Part shown: piece after piece, positions 1 through 8,154 of the stretch
Position numbering within the stretch: the first letter of the stretch is position 1
Layout of the letters: each line of letters begins with the position of its first letter
Assembly (NCBI RefSeq): GCF_002979475.1
Contig: NZ_PCOY01000008.1
Coordinates: forward strand, 62,001 to 126,000
Direction of reading: 5' to 3'
DNA: 64,000 bases
Source: Microbacterium sp. MYb62
Lineage (GTDB): Bacteria > Actinomycetota > Actinomycetes > Actinomycetales > Microbacteriaceae
Notes under the pieces: model-generated
The model's input: only the letters and a program-made list of their open reading frames with translations
What the model was told of the DNA's origin: nothing
The model's database searches: none
Translations under genes and position numbers: made by a program

Positions 1-2
1 CC

Positions 3-149
3 GCGGGCGGGCAGGAGTATCTGGTGCATTCCTGCGGCTATCACGGGTGCGTCGCCGCCGGACGTGCCGCGCCCCACGCGGAGCTGCCCGTTCTGCTGGA
101 TGCGACCAGGAAGACGTGGGGCGTCATCCACGGTTCCAACGTCTCCTGA
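3..149 (+). CDS. 3' end of an unidentified protein (partial)
   Basis: The reading frame open from the window edge to a TGA at 147-149 gives 48 residues ending ...WGVIHGSNVS. Its third codon positions are almost all G or C, as in the real genes here, while the other two frames look poorer. It contains two CG-type cysteine pairs (SCGYHGC) near the start. I do not recognise the family, and the start lies outside the window. It ends 80 bases before the PadR gene, which has its own operator-like promoter, so the two need not be cotranscribed. Confidence 0.5.
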   Translation, partial: AGGQEYLVHSCGYHGCVAAGRAAPHAELPVLLDATRKTWGVIHGSNVS

Positions 150-185
150 AACTCCCGCCCGAACTCCCACCCAACCTTCAGCCTG

Positions 186-209
186 AACGATATATCGTTG
201 AGTATCGTT
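186..209 (+). promoter_or_regulatory. Palindrome plus direct repeat upstream of padR-like gene
   Basis: AACGATATATCGTT at 186-199 is a perfect 14-bp palindrome. Its right half, TATCGTT, recurs at 203-209, exactly 10 bp further on. The site lies 21 bases before the ATG of the PadR-family gene, over the expected promoter. PadR regulators often autoregulate through AT-rich inverted repeats, so this is a likely autoregulatory operator (inferred from position and symmetry). Confidence 0.6.
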
Positions 210-229
210 CACCACAGCAGGAGGTCATC

Positions 230-865
230 ATGAACAACGCATTCCCCTCCAACCCGTTCGGCGGCGACGGCGGCCCCGGGAGCACCGGCGGACCCGGCGG
301 ACTCTTCGGCGGATCCGGCTTCGGCACGGGCCCCGGCGGCCCGGCATCCGCGATCTTCGAGGCGATGGACCAGCTCCGCAAGTCTTTCGAATCCCGCCCC
401 TCCGGCGGCTCGCGCATGGCCCGCGGCGACGTCCGCACCGCCGTGCTCTCGCTGCTCGCCGAGAAGCCGATGCACGGCTACCAGATCATCAACGAGATCG
501 CCGAGCGCAGCGGCGGCACCTGGAAGCCGAGCGCCGGCTCCGTGTACCCGACGCTGCAGCTGCTCGCCGATGAAGGACTCATCGAGGCCGAGGAGCAGAA
601 CGGTCGCAAGACCTACTCGCTCACCGAGGCCGGTCGCGCCATCGCCGAGGAGAGCTCCGAGAGCCCTGCCCCGTGGGAGACGTCGTCGAACAAGGACGGC
701 AACCGCGACAGCGCCCGCTTCCACGCCCTGCCCAAGGCCGGTGTCGACCTCGCCGCCGCTGCGGCCCAGGTGGGACGCAGCGGTTCGCCCGAGCAGGTGC
801 AGCAGACGATCGAGGTCCTCGACGAGGCCCGCCGTAGGCTGTACTCGATCCTCGCGCAGGACTGA
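230..865 (+). CDS. PadR family transcriptional regulator
   Basis: This is a 211-residue protein. Residues 1-60 are glycine- and proline-rich and of low complexity. Residues about 66-140 form a PadR winged helix: MHGYQIINEI, then SAGSVYPTLQLLADEGLI and a basic wing (NGRKTYSLT). The C-terminal 50 residues form a helix ending QTIEVLDEARRRLYSIL, probably for dimerisation. The ATG at 230 follows AGGAGG with good spacing, so the longer open frame upstream is not used. The AarF-like kinase gene starts 45 bp downstream and may be cotranscribed. PadR proteins usually repress membrane or stress genes; the effector is unknown. The glycine-rich head is longer than usual for the family. Confidence 0.88.
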   Translation: MNNAFPSNPFGGDGGPGSTGGPGGLFGGSGFGTGPGGPASAIFEAMDQLRKSFESRPSGGSRMARGDVRTAVLSLLAEKPMHGYQIINEIAERSGGTWKPSAGSVYPTLQLLADEGLIEAEEQNGRKTYSLTEAGRAIAEESSESPAPWETSSNKDGNRDSARFHALPKAGVDLAAAAAQVGRSGSPEQVQQTIEVLDEARRRLYSILAQD

Positions 866-910
866 CCGCGCAGTGCGGCATCGAGTGAGGACCCGCGAAG
901 GGATCACACG

Positions 911-2611
911 ATGACGGATGCTGCGGCACAGGGCGCCCACCGCGCCAGGTACCGCCGCATCCTGTCGTTCGCGGGTCGGGAATTCCTCAAGATCTGGTGG
1001 TTCGAACTCGTCCTCCCGCGCTTCGGCATGGGGGGGATCGCGGAGCGCACGCGCGGTCAGCGGATGCAGAAGTTCGCGCGGCGCTTCCACGCCCTCGCGG
1101 TCGAGCTCGGCGGCCTCATGATCAAGGTCGGACAGTTCATGTCCTCGCGCCTCGACGTGCTGCCCCCGGAGATCACGAAGGAACTCGAAGGGCTGCAGGA
1201 CGAGGTCCCCGCCGTGCCGACCCCGGCGATCCGCGCGCTCGCCGAGGCCGAGTTGGGCATCCCGCTCGACCGCGCCTACGCCTGGTTCGACGACACCCCG
1301 GTCGCGGCGGCATCCCTCGGACAGGTGCACCGCGCCAGGCTCTCCGCCCTCGATGCCGCTGACACCGGACTCGAAGACGTCGTGGTGAAGGTGCAGCGCC
1401 CCGGCATCGACGGGATCGTGGCGGTCGACCTCGCCGCGCTCCGCCGCGTCGGCCGCTGGCTCACCCGTGTGCGCCTGGTCGCCGACCGGGTCGACGCCCC
1501 CGCGCTCGTCGAGGAGTTCGCCGCCACCAGCCTCGAGGAGATCGACTACCTGCACGAGGCCGCGAGCGCCGAGCGCTTCCGCGAGAACTTCGCCGACGAT
1601 CCCCGCGTCGACACCCCGGAGATCGTGTGGGAACGCTCGACACGTCGGGTGCTCACGCTGTCCGACGTCACGGCGATCAAGATCAACGACACCGACGCGC
1701 TGCGCGCCGCCGGCATCGACCCGTCGGAGGTCGCCGCGGTGTTCGCCGAGGTCATGTTCGACCAGGTGTTCACGCACAGCTTCGTGCACGCCGACCCGCA
1801 CCCCGGCAACATCTTCGTGACGCCGGTCCCTTCGGCGCCGGGGGAGTCGGGGCGGGCGTTCCGCCTTACCTTCATCGACTTCGGGATGATGGCCGAGATC
1901 CCTGCGAGCCTCCGCGACGGCCTGCGCACCCTTCTGATCGCGGTCGCCGGTCGCGACAGCCGTGGCCTCGTCGCCGCCGCACAGGAGATCGGCGTGCTGC
2001 TGCCCTCCGCCGACACCAACGAGCTCGAACGCGCGCTGACCGCGCTGTTCGCCCGCTTCGGCGGTATGGGGTTCGCCGAGCTGAGCAAGGTCGATCCGCG
2101 GGAGTTCCGCGACTTCGCCGAGGAGTTCGGCGACATGGTGCGTTCGCTCCCCCTGCAGCTGCCCGAGAACATGCTGCTGCTCATCCGCGCCGTGTCGCTG
2201 ACGTCGGGCATGTGCAGCGGACTCGATCCCGCCTTCAACGTGTGGGATGCGGCCGAGCCCTACGCCGGGCGTCTACTGCGCGACGAGAGCGGCAACATCG
2301 TGCAGGCGTTCGCGAGCCAGGCGATGAGCACCATGAGCACGACCTGGCGTCTGCCCGGTCGCATCGACAGGATCATCACCCGCATCGACGAGGGCAACGT
2401 CTCGTTCGACACCTCGCGGCTGGAACGCCGGCTCGACCGCCTCGAGGGCATCGCCCGTCGCATCGCCTCGGGGGTGCTCTTCGCCGCGCTGCTCATCGGC
2501 GGGGCGCTGCTGGTTCCCGCCGTGCCGCCGCTGGGCATCACCCTGCTCTGCGTCTCGGTGCTCCCGCTGCTGCACTCCCTGTTCGCGGGCGTCGGTCGAC
2601 GCCCGCGCTAG
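911..2611 (+). CDS. AarF/UbiB (ABC1) family atypical kinase
   Basis: This 566-residue protein has the hallmarks of the ABC1/UbiB atypical kinase family. These are KVGQF at 72-76 in the N-terminal extension, the alanine-rich nucleotide loop AAASLGQVHRA at 132-142, the lysine in VVVKVQRPG at 160, HADPHPGN at 293-300 and the DFG motif FIDFGM at 322-327. The last 45 residues hold two hydrophobic segments, the usual membrane anchor. Family members have ATPase or kinase activity linked to quinone and lipid metabolism. Actinobacteria with menaquinone keep such proteins with less clear roles. It follows the PadR gene by 45 bp with GAAGGGA before the ATG. The family call is firm; the substrate is unknown. 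Confidence 0.92.
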   Translation: MTDAAAQGAHRARYRRILSFAGREFLKIWWFELVLPRFGMGGIAERTRGQRMQKFARRFHALAVELGGLMIKVGQFMSSRLDVLPPEITKELEGLQDEVPAVPTPAIRALAEAELGIPLDRAYAWFDDTPVAAASLGQVHRARLSALDAADTGLEDVVVKVQRPGIDGIVAVDLAALRRVGRWLTRVRLVADRVDAPALVEEFAATSLEEIDYLHEAASAERFRENFADDPRVDTPEIVWERSTRRVLTLSDVTAIKINDTDALRAAGIDPSEVAAVFAEVMFDQVFTHSFVHADPHPGNIFVTPVPSAPGESGRAFRLTFIDFGMMAEIPASLRDGLRTLLIAVAGRDSRGLVAAAQEIGVLLPSADTNELERALTALFARFGGMGFAELSKVDPREFRDFAEEFGDMVRSLPLQLPENMLLLIRAVSLTSGMCSGLDPAFNVWDAAEPYAGRLLRDESGNIVQAFASQAMSTMSTTWRLPGRIDRIITRIDEGNVSFDTSRLERRLDRLEGIARRIASGVLFAALLIGGALLVPAVPPLGITLLCVSVLPLLHSLFAGVGRRPR

Positions 2612-2910
2612 TCGCCTTCCGGGTGGGACCCGCTCGGGAGCCTGCTCCCGCCGTTTCCCGTCGTCGTGCGTGGGCGCATGAGGTCAGGCCATCACGCCGG
2701 ATCAGGCACGTGGCGCGGAAATCGGCCTGTTCTCGCGTGACGGCCCGTTCTCGAGTGACGGCCTGAACCCGACGCGCGAGCGGCCATGGTCGAAGCGGCA
2801 CGCCCGGGAAACCCGGACCATCCGGCATCCGTCCGGCGCGTCGCGCCCCGATCCGCCGGGGATCGCACGGATCGTCGGGGTTCTCGCACCCCTGCGGGCA
2901 GACACCTCAC
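2612..2910. other. Gene-free stretch between kinase and BCCT genes
   Basis: No convincing gene is seen in this 299-base gap. Its main content is a repeat element at 2691-2766, matched by a similar element just past the next gene. Open frames on the minus strand cross the gap but continue antisense through the BCCT gene and carry no recognisable domain. A promoter for the BCCT gene must lie in the last 100 bases; no clear consensus hexamers stand out. Confidence 0.55.
2691..2766. repeat. 76-bp GGATCAGGC/GGCCTGA repeat, copy 1
   Basis: The element starts with ATCACGCCGGATCAGGC (2691-2707). After 16 bases come two tandem 18-bp units, GGCCTGTTCTCGCGTGAC (2724-2741) and GGCCCGTTCTCGAGTGAC (2742-2759), then GGCCTGA. 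It aligns without gaps to 4985-5060, with 52 of 76 positions identical by my count. GATCAGGC and GGCCTGA(T) are inverted relative to each other, so the RNA could form hairpins. It lies between the kinase and BCCT genes. It resembles small dispersed intergenic palindromic elements; function unknown. Confidence 0.6.
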
Positions 2911-4947
2911 ATGACAGGATGGGATGCCATGGAGACCCCTGACGAGAAGCCCCACGCACGCTCCGCAGGAAAGAACCCTCCGCGCCCCCGGACGGACGCC
3001 GTCGGCACGGGTACCAACCGCGTCCCGACCAAGGCCGGCGAGACCGCGCGAAAGATCGTGCGCGACATCGTGGCGGTCCCGCCGCGCAGCGTCCATCCGG
3101 CACTCGTTCCCGGCGTCTCGGTCGAGGAGACCGGCCGCACCTACCGCACCGACCCGCTCGTGTTCGGTGTCGCACTCACGCTCGTCGTCGCCTTCATCGC
3201 CTGGGGTGTGTTCGCCGGCGACAACCTCGCGGGCACCACTTCGGCAGTGCTCGCCTGGGTCGTCGACTACTTCGGCTTCTTCTTCACCACCGTCGCCACG
3301 ATCGTCCTGGTGTTCATGCTGTTCGTCGGCTTCAGCCGCTACGGCCGCATCCCCCTCGGTCGCGACGACGAAGAACCGCAGTTCTCGATGTTCTCCTGGA
3401 TCTCGATGCTGTTCGCCGCCGGAATGGGCATCGGGCTCGTCTTCTGGGGCGCCGCCGAACCGCTGACGTTCTTCGAGAACCCGCCGCCCGGAACCGTCGA
3501 GGCGAACACCCTCGAGGCGATGCACACGGCGCAGGCGCAGGTGCTCTATCACTGGGGTCCGCAGGCGTGGTCGTTCTACGCGCTCGTCGGCGGGGCGATC
3601 GCCTACGGCGCCTTCCGCCGCGGACGTGCGCCGCTGATCTCCTCGATCTTCGCGCCGCTCCTGGGCGAGGGCCGTACTGCCGGGCCGATCGGCCGCACGA
3701 TCGACATCTTCGCCATCATCGTCACGCTCTTCGGCACCGCGGCCTCGCTCGGTCTGGGTGCGCTGCAGATCGGACACGGCGTCGAGCTCGTCAGCGGGAT
3801 CGGCGAACTCGGCAACGGGGTGCTGATCGCGGTCATCGCCCTGCTCACCGCGTGCTTCATCGCGTCGGCGGTCTCCGGCGTCTCCAAGGGCATCCGCGCG
3901 CTGTCGAACATCAACGCGGTCATGGCGCTCGTCCTCGCCTTCTTCGTGTTCTTCGTGGGTCCGACGATGCTGATCCTGAACGTGATCCCCTCCGTCGCGG
4001 TGCAGTTCGTCGGGGATCTGCCGCAGATGATCGCGCGCTCGGCATCTCAGGGTGACGAGGCTCAGGCATTCCTGTCGGGCTGGACGATCTTCTACTGGGC
4101 ATGGTGGATCTCGTGGTCGCCGTTCGTTGGCATGTTCATCGCCAAGATCTCGCGCGGACGGACGCTGCGCCAGTTCGTGTCGGTCGTGATCCTCGTGCCG
4201 TCGGCCATCTCCCTCGTGTGGTTCGCGATCTTCGGATCCACCGCCATCCAGCAGCAGATGGACGGAGCGGGGCTCACGGTCGACCCGCCGGAGGAAGTGC
4301 TCTTCGGCGTGCTGGAGAACCTGCCGTTCCCGCTGATCACCAGCATCCTGCTCATCCTGCTGATCTCGATCTTCTTCATCACCGGTGCGGACTCGTCGTC
4401 ACTGGTGATGGGCACCCTGTCGCAGCAGGGGCGGCCGGAGCCGACCCGCTGGGTGACGATCGTCTGGGGCTCGCTCGTCGGCGTCATCGCCGCGGTCCTG
4501 CTCGTCTCCGGTGAGGAGGGGAGCGGCCTGAAGTCGCTGCAGAACGTGACGATCATCGCGGCGCTGCCGTTCGCGATCATCATGGCGTTCATGATGATCA
4601 CCTTCATGAAGGACCTGCGGCGTGATCCGCTGATCCTGCGTGAGCGCTATGCCAAGGCGGCCGTGCGGCACAGCGTCATGTCGGGGCTCGAAGAGTACGG
4701 CGACGACTTCGCGCTGGTGCCCGTCGAGTACGACCATTCCGAGGACGACCTCGCCTGGATCGATGAGTCGACCGTCGACGACACGCTCGCCGAGGTCTAC
4801 GAGGCCGCCACCGAAGCGATCGACATCATCCCGCCGGCCGAGGTGGATGCCGTCGTGGATGCGGCGCTCGACGATGGCGCCGCCGCCCGGGATGCCGCCG
4901 GTGCCGCGGACACCACGGGTGCGACGGAACGGCCGCGCGCGGACTGA
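2911..4947 (+). CDS. BCCT family transporter (betaine/choline/carnitine type)
   Basis: This is a 678-residue, 12-helix membrane protein. BCCT signatures are GMGIGLVFWGAAEPL (about residue 170), HWGPQAWSFYALVGGA, and the aromatic-box region WTIFYWAWWISWSPFVGM. The family imports betaine, choline or related quaternary amines, usually with sodium, for osmoprotection or as nutrient. The N-terminus has about 80 hydrophilic residues, and the C-terminal tail after the last helix is about 100 residues and acidic, like the osmosensing tails of some BCCT carriers. An alternative ATG at 2929 would shorten it by six residues; neither start has a strong ribosome site. The gene is flanked on both sides by copies of the same 76-bp repeat. 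Confidence 0.92.
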   Translation: MTGWDAMETPDEKPHARSAGKNPPRPRTDAVGTGTNRVPTKAGETARKIVRDIVAVPPRSVHPALVPGVSVEETGRTYRTDPLVFGVALTLVVAFIAWGVFAGDNLAGTTSAVLAWVVDYFGFFFTTVATIVLVFMLFVGFSRYGRIPLGRDDEEPQFSMFSWISMLFAAGMGIGLVFWGAAEPLTFFENPPPGTVEANTLEAMHTAQAQVLYHWGPQAWSFYALVGGAIAYGAFRRGRAPLISSIFAPLLGEGRTAGPIGRTIDIFAIIVTLFGTAASLGLGALQIGHGVELVSGIGELGNGVLIAVIALLTACFIASAVSGVSKGIRALSNINAVMALVLAFFVFFVGPTMLILNVIPSVAVQFVGDLPQMIARSASQGDEAQAFLSGWTIFYWAWWISWSPFVGMFIAKISRGRTLRQFVSVVILVPSAISLVWFAIFGSTAIQQQMDGAGLTVDPPEEVLFGVLENLPFPLITSILLILLISIFFITGADSSSLVMGTLSQQGRPEPTRWVTIVWGSLVGVIAAVLLVSGEEGSGLKSLQNVTIIAALPFAIIMAFMMITFMKDLRRDPLILRERYAKAAVRHSVMSGLEEYGDDFALVPVEYDHSEDDLAWIDESTVDDTLAEVYEAATEAIDIIPPAEVDAVVDAALDDGAAARDAAGAADTTGATERPRAD

Positions 4948-4984
4948 CTCGACCGCTCCGTGCGGCCGCTCGTGGGATCAGGCG

Positions 4985-5060
4985 ATCACGCGGGATCAGG
5001 CAGCGTGCCCGTGGATCGGCCTGAATCGGCGGGACGGCCTGAATCGGCAGGACGGCCTGA
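4985..5060. repeat. 76-bp GGATCAGGC/GGCCTGA repeat, copy 2
   Basis: Collinear with the copy at 2691-2766: ATCACGCGGGATCAGGC at 4985-5001, then two 18-bp units at 5018-5035 and 5036-5053 (GGCCTGAATCGGC[G/A]GGAC), then GGCCTGA. The spacing from first motif to first unit is 33 bases in both copies. Unlike copy 1, this one is translated: on the minus strand it forms the stop codon and last 25 residues of the SDR-DUF2867 gene. Confidence 0.62.
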
Positions 5061-6659
5061 GCCCGCGCTGCCGGTGACGCTCGGGGCCGCCTCCGCGTCG
5101 GGCGCCGAGGGGGCCATGCCCTCGGCGGCGGCCGTGATGCGCGCCGCCATGCCCGCGAAGATCAGTCCGTGGAAGGGCAGCACGGCCAGCCAGTAGAGCC
5201 GGCCGGTGAGTCCTCGGGGGAAGAAGATCGCGCGCTGCTCAAACCGGGCGCCACCGCGGTCGGAAGCGTCGTCGGGCACCGCGCGCAGCTCGAGCCACGC
5301 CTCGCCGGGCACCTTCATCTCGGCGCGGAGACGCAGCAGTGATCCGGCATCCGTCGTCTCCACGGCCTCGACGCGCCAGAAGTCGATCGCATCGCCCACG
5401 CGTGCGGCGGTGCGGCTGCGCCGCCCGCGGCTGAGCCCGACGCCGCCGACGAGCCGGTCCATCCACCCGCGCACCGCCCACAGCAGCGGGGAGGAGTACC
5501 AGCCGTTCTCCCCGCCGATGCCGAGGATCACGCGCCACAGCTCCGCGGGCGAAGCGCTCGTGGTCACCGAGCGCGAGTCGGTGAACACGGTGCGACCCGC
5601 CCATTCCGGGTCGCTCGGCAGCGGATCGCTCGGGGCGCCGGAGACCTCGGAGTCCTGCCAGCTCGTCTCGATGGTGTCGCCCCGCACCCGACCGAGGGCG
5701 AGGTCGACAGCGCGTCGGTACGGGGTCAGGCCGTCTTCGGGGCGGGGGATCAGCTCGTCGACCGCGTGGTCCTTCATGATGCACTCGTTCTGCAGCGACG
5801 CGACGAGCGGTCGGGCGATCGACCGCGGCACCGGGGTCACCAGGTTCACCCAGTGCGAGGCGAGTCCCGGGGTCAGCACGGGCAGGGCCGCGATGGCGCG
5901 CTGGGGCAGTCCCGCCTCGACCGCATACCCGTTCATCATCTGGCCGTACCGCAGCACGTCGGGCCCGCCGATGTCGACGGCCCGGTTCACGTCGGCATCC
6001 ACCCGTGCGGCGCCGAGCAGGTAGTGCAGCACGTCGCGCACGGCGATCGGCTGGATGCGGTTGCGCACCCACTTCGGCGCCGGCATGTAGGGCAGTACGT
6101 CGGTGAGATGTCGGATCATCTCGAACGACGCCGACCCCGATCCGATCACGACGCCCGCCTGCAGCACGAGGGTCGGCACGCCCGAGCGCAGGAAGATCTC
6201 GCCCACGCGCACCCGCGAACGCAGATGCGGGGAGAGCTCGGCGTCATCAGGATGCAGTCCGCCGAGATAGACGATGCGCCGGACGCCCGCTTCCGCGGCA
6301 GCATCCGCCACCGTCGTCGCCGCCCGTTCGTCGCTCTCCTCGAAGCTCTTGCCCGCCGACATCGAGTGGATGAGGTAGTACACGACGTCGACGTCTTCCA
6401 TGGCCTCGGCGACGGCATCCGCATCGTCCGCCGAGCCCTCGACGATCTCGCAGTCGGGACCCCAGGGGAAGGATGCCGCACGCGCCGCGTCGCGCGCCAG
6501 CACGCGCACCCGGTAGCCGGCGTTGCGCAGGCGCGGGGTCAGTCGTCCGCCGATGTATCCGGTCGCCCCGAGCACCAGGACGCGGGGCGCGGATCCGTCA
6601 TCGCGGGGGACGGCACGCAGGGCCTCTTCGCGGCCGGTGGGCTGGGTGAGTTCGGGCAT
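4986..6659 (-). CDS. SDR family NAD(P)-binding protein with DUF2867 domain
   Basis: This protein has 557 residues. The N-terminal half is an atypical SDR with LVLGATGYIGGRL near residue 29 as the dinucleotide-binding glycine motif, followed by NmrA/YwnB-like features (VVYYLIHSM, RIVYLGG). The C-terminal half, from about residue 330, is DUF2867-like, with RSRTAARVGDAIDFWRVE and a closing hydrophobic segment LYWLAVLPFHGLIFAGMA. The ATG at 6659 begins MPELTQPTG; longer frames upstream run into the divergent MFS promoter. The tail after GMAARITAAAEGMA is low complexity and contains SGRPAD twice; it is encoded by a 76-bp repeat that also occurs before the BCCT gene. The enzyme substrate is unknown. 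Confidence 0.85.
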   Translation of the reverse strand: MPELTQPTGREEALRAVPRDDGSAPRVLVLGATGYIGGRLTPRLRNAGYRVRVLARDAARAASFPWGPDCEIVEGSADDADAVAEAMEDVDVVYYLIHSMSAGKSFEESDERAATTVADAAAEAGVRRIVYLGGLHPDDAELSPHLRSRVRVGEIFLRSGVPTLVLQAGVVIGSGSASFEMIRHLTDVLPYMPAPKWVRNRIQPIAVRDVLHYLLGAARVDADVNRAVDIGGPDVLRYGQMMNGYAVEAGLPQRAIAALPVLTPGLASHWVNLVTPVPRSIARPLVASLQNECIMKDHAVDELIPRPEDGLTPYRRAVDLALGRVRGDTIETSWQDSEVSGAPSDPLPSDPEWAGRTVFTDSRSVTTSASPAELWRVILGIGGENGWYSSPLLWAVRGWMDRLVGGVGLSRGRRSRTAARVGDAIDFWRVEAVETTDAGSLLRLRAEMKVPGEAWLELRAVPDDASDRGGARFEQRAIFFPRGLTGRLYWLAVLPFHGLIFAGMAARITAAAEGMAPSAPDAEAAPSVTGSAGSGRPADSGRPADSGRSTGTLPDPA

Positions 6660-6766
6660 GGCACGAGCGTAGGTCGAGCCGCGGATGTGAGGAACGGGGT
6701 TGCGGGGTGCGGTGACGGTCGGTAGGGAGCGCGAGTGGCGAACCGGGTGCGAGTCGGGAGAGGAGG

Positions 6767-6820
6767 GGGTCGCGCGACCCGTGTCGGCGGCGACCCCGAG
6801 AGCATCGTACGATCGTAGAC
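6767..6820 (+). promoter_or_regulatory. Promoter and palindrome in the SDR/MFS divergent region
   Basis: TACGAT at 6808-6813 is a good -10 box that puts transcription start at or near the MFS ATG (6821), and no Shine-Dalgarno sequence precedes that ATG. A leaderless transcript is therefore likely. A perfect 14-bp palindrome, GGGTCGCGCGACCC, lies at 6767-6780 between the two divergent genes and could be an operator, though GC-rich palindromes arise easily in this genome. Confidence 0.45.
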
Positions 6821-8041
6821 ATGCCTTCCATCGAATCGATTCGACGCGCGGCCCCGGATCGGGCATCCCGACGTGCGCGCGTCGCCGTCTCCGCGCTTTT
6901 CCTGACCAACGGGGCGCTGTTCGCGAACATCCTGCCGCGGTACCCGGAGATCAAGTCGGGGCTCGGGCTCGACAACCTCGGCTACGGCTTCGCGATCGCC
7001 GCATTCCCCGCCGGCGCGATCGCCGCGGGACTCCTGGCGGCTGTGCTGATCCGCCGATTCGGGTCGGCGCGCATCGCGGTCATCGGCACCGTGCTCACGA
7101 GTCTCGGGCTGCTGTCGGCGGCACTCGCGCCGTCGGGTGTGCTGTTCGCCGTCGCGCTGTTCCTCGGCGGAGCGTCTGATGCGATCACCGATGTCGCACA
7201 GAACGCGCACGGTCTTCGGGTGCAGCGGCGGTTCGGTCGCTCGATCATCAACGGCTTCCATGCGATCTGGTCGATCGGCGCCGTGCTCGGTGGCGTGATG
7301 GCCGCCGTCGCGATCGCGCTGCGGCTGCCCCTGGGGGTGCACCTCGGCATCTCGACGGCCGTGTTCGCCACCGTCGCCCTGGTCGCACTCCGGTTCTGCC
7401 TGCCGGGTCGCGACGATGTCGAGACGGATGCCGCGGCTGAACCCGCTGACCTGAAGGGGGCGCTGCGTCGCGGCGTGACGCCCCGCACCGTCATCGCGAT
7501 CATCGCGCTGACCCTCATCGCGATGGCCGGCGCCGTCGCCGAGGATGCCGGGAACTCGTGGGCCACCCTCTACCTCGCCGATTCTCTCGGGGCCGCGGCG
7601 GCGATCGCGCCGCTCGGCTTCATCGCCCTGGTCGGTGCGCAGTTCGTCGGCCGCATCATCGGCGATCCCCTCACCGACCGCTTCGGGCAGCGATGGGTCG
7701 CCAGGGTCGGTGGCGTCATCGCGGCGGTCGGCATGACGCTCGCTCTCGCCTTCCCGACGGTGCCGGGCACGATCCTCGGGTTCGCAGCGGTGGGCTTCGG
7801 CATCGCGACACTGATCCCCGCGGCGATGCATGCGGCGGACGAGCTGCCGGGGTTGCGGGCGGGCGTCGGGCTCACCATCGTGTCGTGGCTGTTGCGCCTC
7901 GGCTTCCTGCTCTCGCCCCCGTTCGTCGGGTACATCGCCGAGAACGAGAGTCTGCGGGCGGGGCTGCTGGTCGCCCCGGTCGCCGCGCTCGTCGCCGTGC
8001 TGCTGGCGGGGTTCCTCGAGAGGCGTCGACCCCGGGAGTGA
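6821..8041 (+). CDS. MFS transporter
   Basis: A 406-residue hydrophobic protein with about 12 predicted membrane helices in two halves of six, joined by a hydrophilic loop around residues 195-215 (DVETDAAAEPADLKGALRRG). The first helix contains FLTNGALFANILPRYPEIK, typical of the YbjJ-like/fucose-permease-like MFS branch that has NGxxFANWxxRIPxIK in helix 1. The start at 6821 lacks a ribosome site and follows a -10 box by seven bases. It is divergent from the SDR-DUF2867 gene. The substrate cannot be read from sequence; an efflux role is as likely as uptake. Confidence 0.88.
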   Translation: MPSIESIRRAAPDRASRRARVAVSALFLTNGALFANILPRYPEIKSGLGLDNLGYGFAIAAFPAGAIAAGLLAAVLIRRFGSARIAVIGTVLTSLGLLSAALAPSGVLFAVALFLGGASDAITDVAQNAHGLRVQRRFGRSIINGFHAIWSIGAVLGGVMAAVAIALRLPLGVHLGISTAVFATVALVALRFCLPGRDDVETDAAAEPADLKGALRRGVTPRTVIAIIALTLIAMAGAVAEDAGNSWATLYLADSLGAAAAIAPLGFIALVGAQFVGRIIGDPLTDRFGQRWVARVGGVIAAVGMTLALAFPTVPGTILGFAAVGFGIATLIPAAMHAADELPGLRAGVGLTIVSWLLRLGFLLSPPFVGYIAENESLRAGLLVAPVAALVAVLLAGFLERRRPRE

Positions 8042-8053
8042 GTAGCCGCCGAA

Positions 8054-8104
8054 TGCAACCCGGGGGTTGTGCTGGCTTTGAGCATGTGCAACTCTAGAGT
8101 TGCA
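8054..8104 (+). promoter_or_regulatory. Operator palindromes before SRPBCC-ArsR operon
   Basis: TGCAACTCTAGAGTTGCA at 8087-8104 is a perfect 18-bp palindrome 50 bases before the SRPBCC start. A second, imperfect site with the same TGCAAC...GTTG arms lies at 8054-8069. The spacing and symmetry suit binding by the ArsR-type repressor encoded by the second gene of this operon. The upstream site could also form a weak 3' hairpin for the MFS transcript. Confidence 0.6.
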
Positions 8105-8154
8105 GCTGGTCGATCGGCCGGCGGTACATGCGGGAAACCAGGAAAGGACCCATC

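Noticed and set aside
209..1801. Long open frame on the minus strand (530 codons)
   Set aside because: It is antisense to the PadR and AarF-like genes, has no recognisable domain, and its composition (many Arg, His, Gly, Val) is what a high-GC antisense frame gives.
8051..8072. Intrinsic terminator after the MFS gene
   Set aside because: The GCAACCC/GGGTTG hairpin is short and has no T-run; its arms match the downstream operator, so an operator role is preferred.
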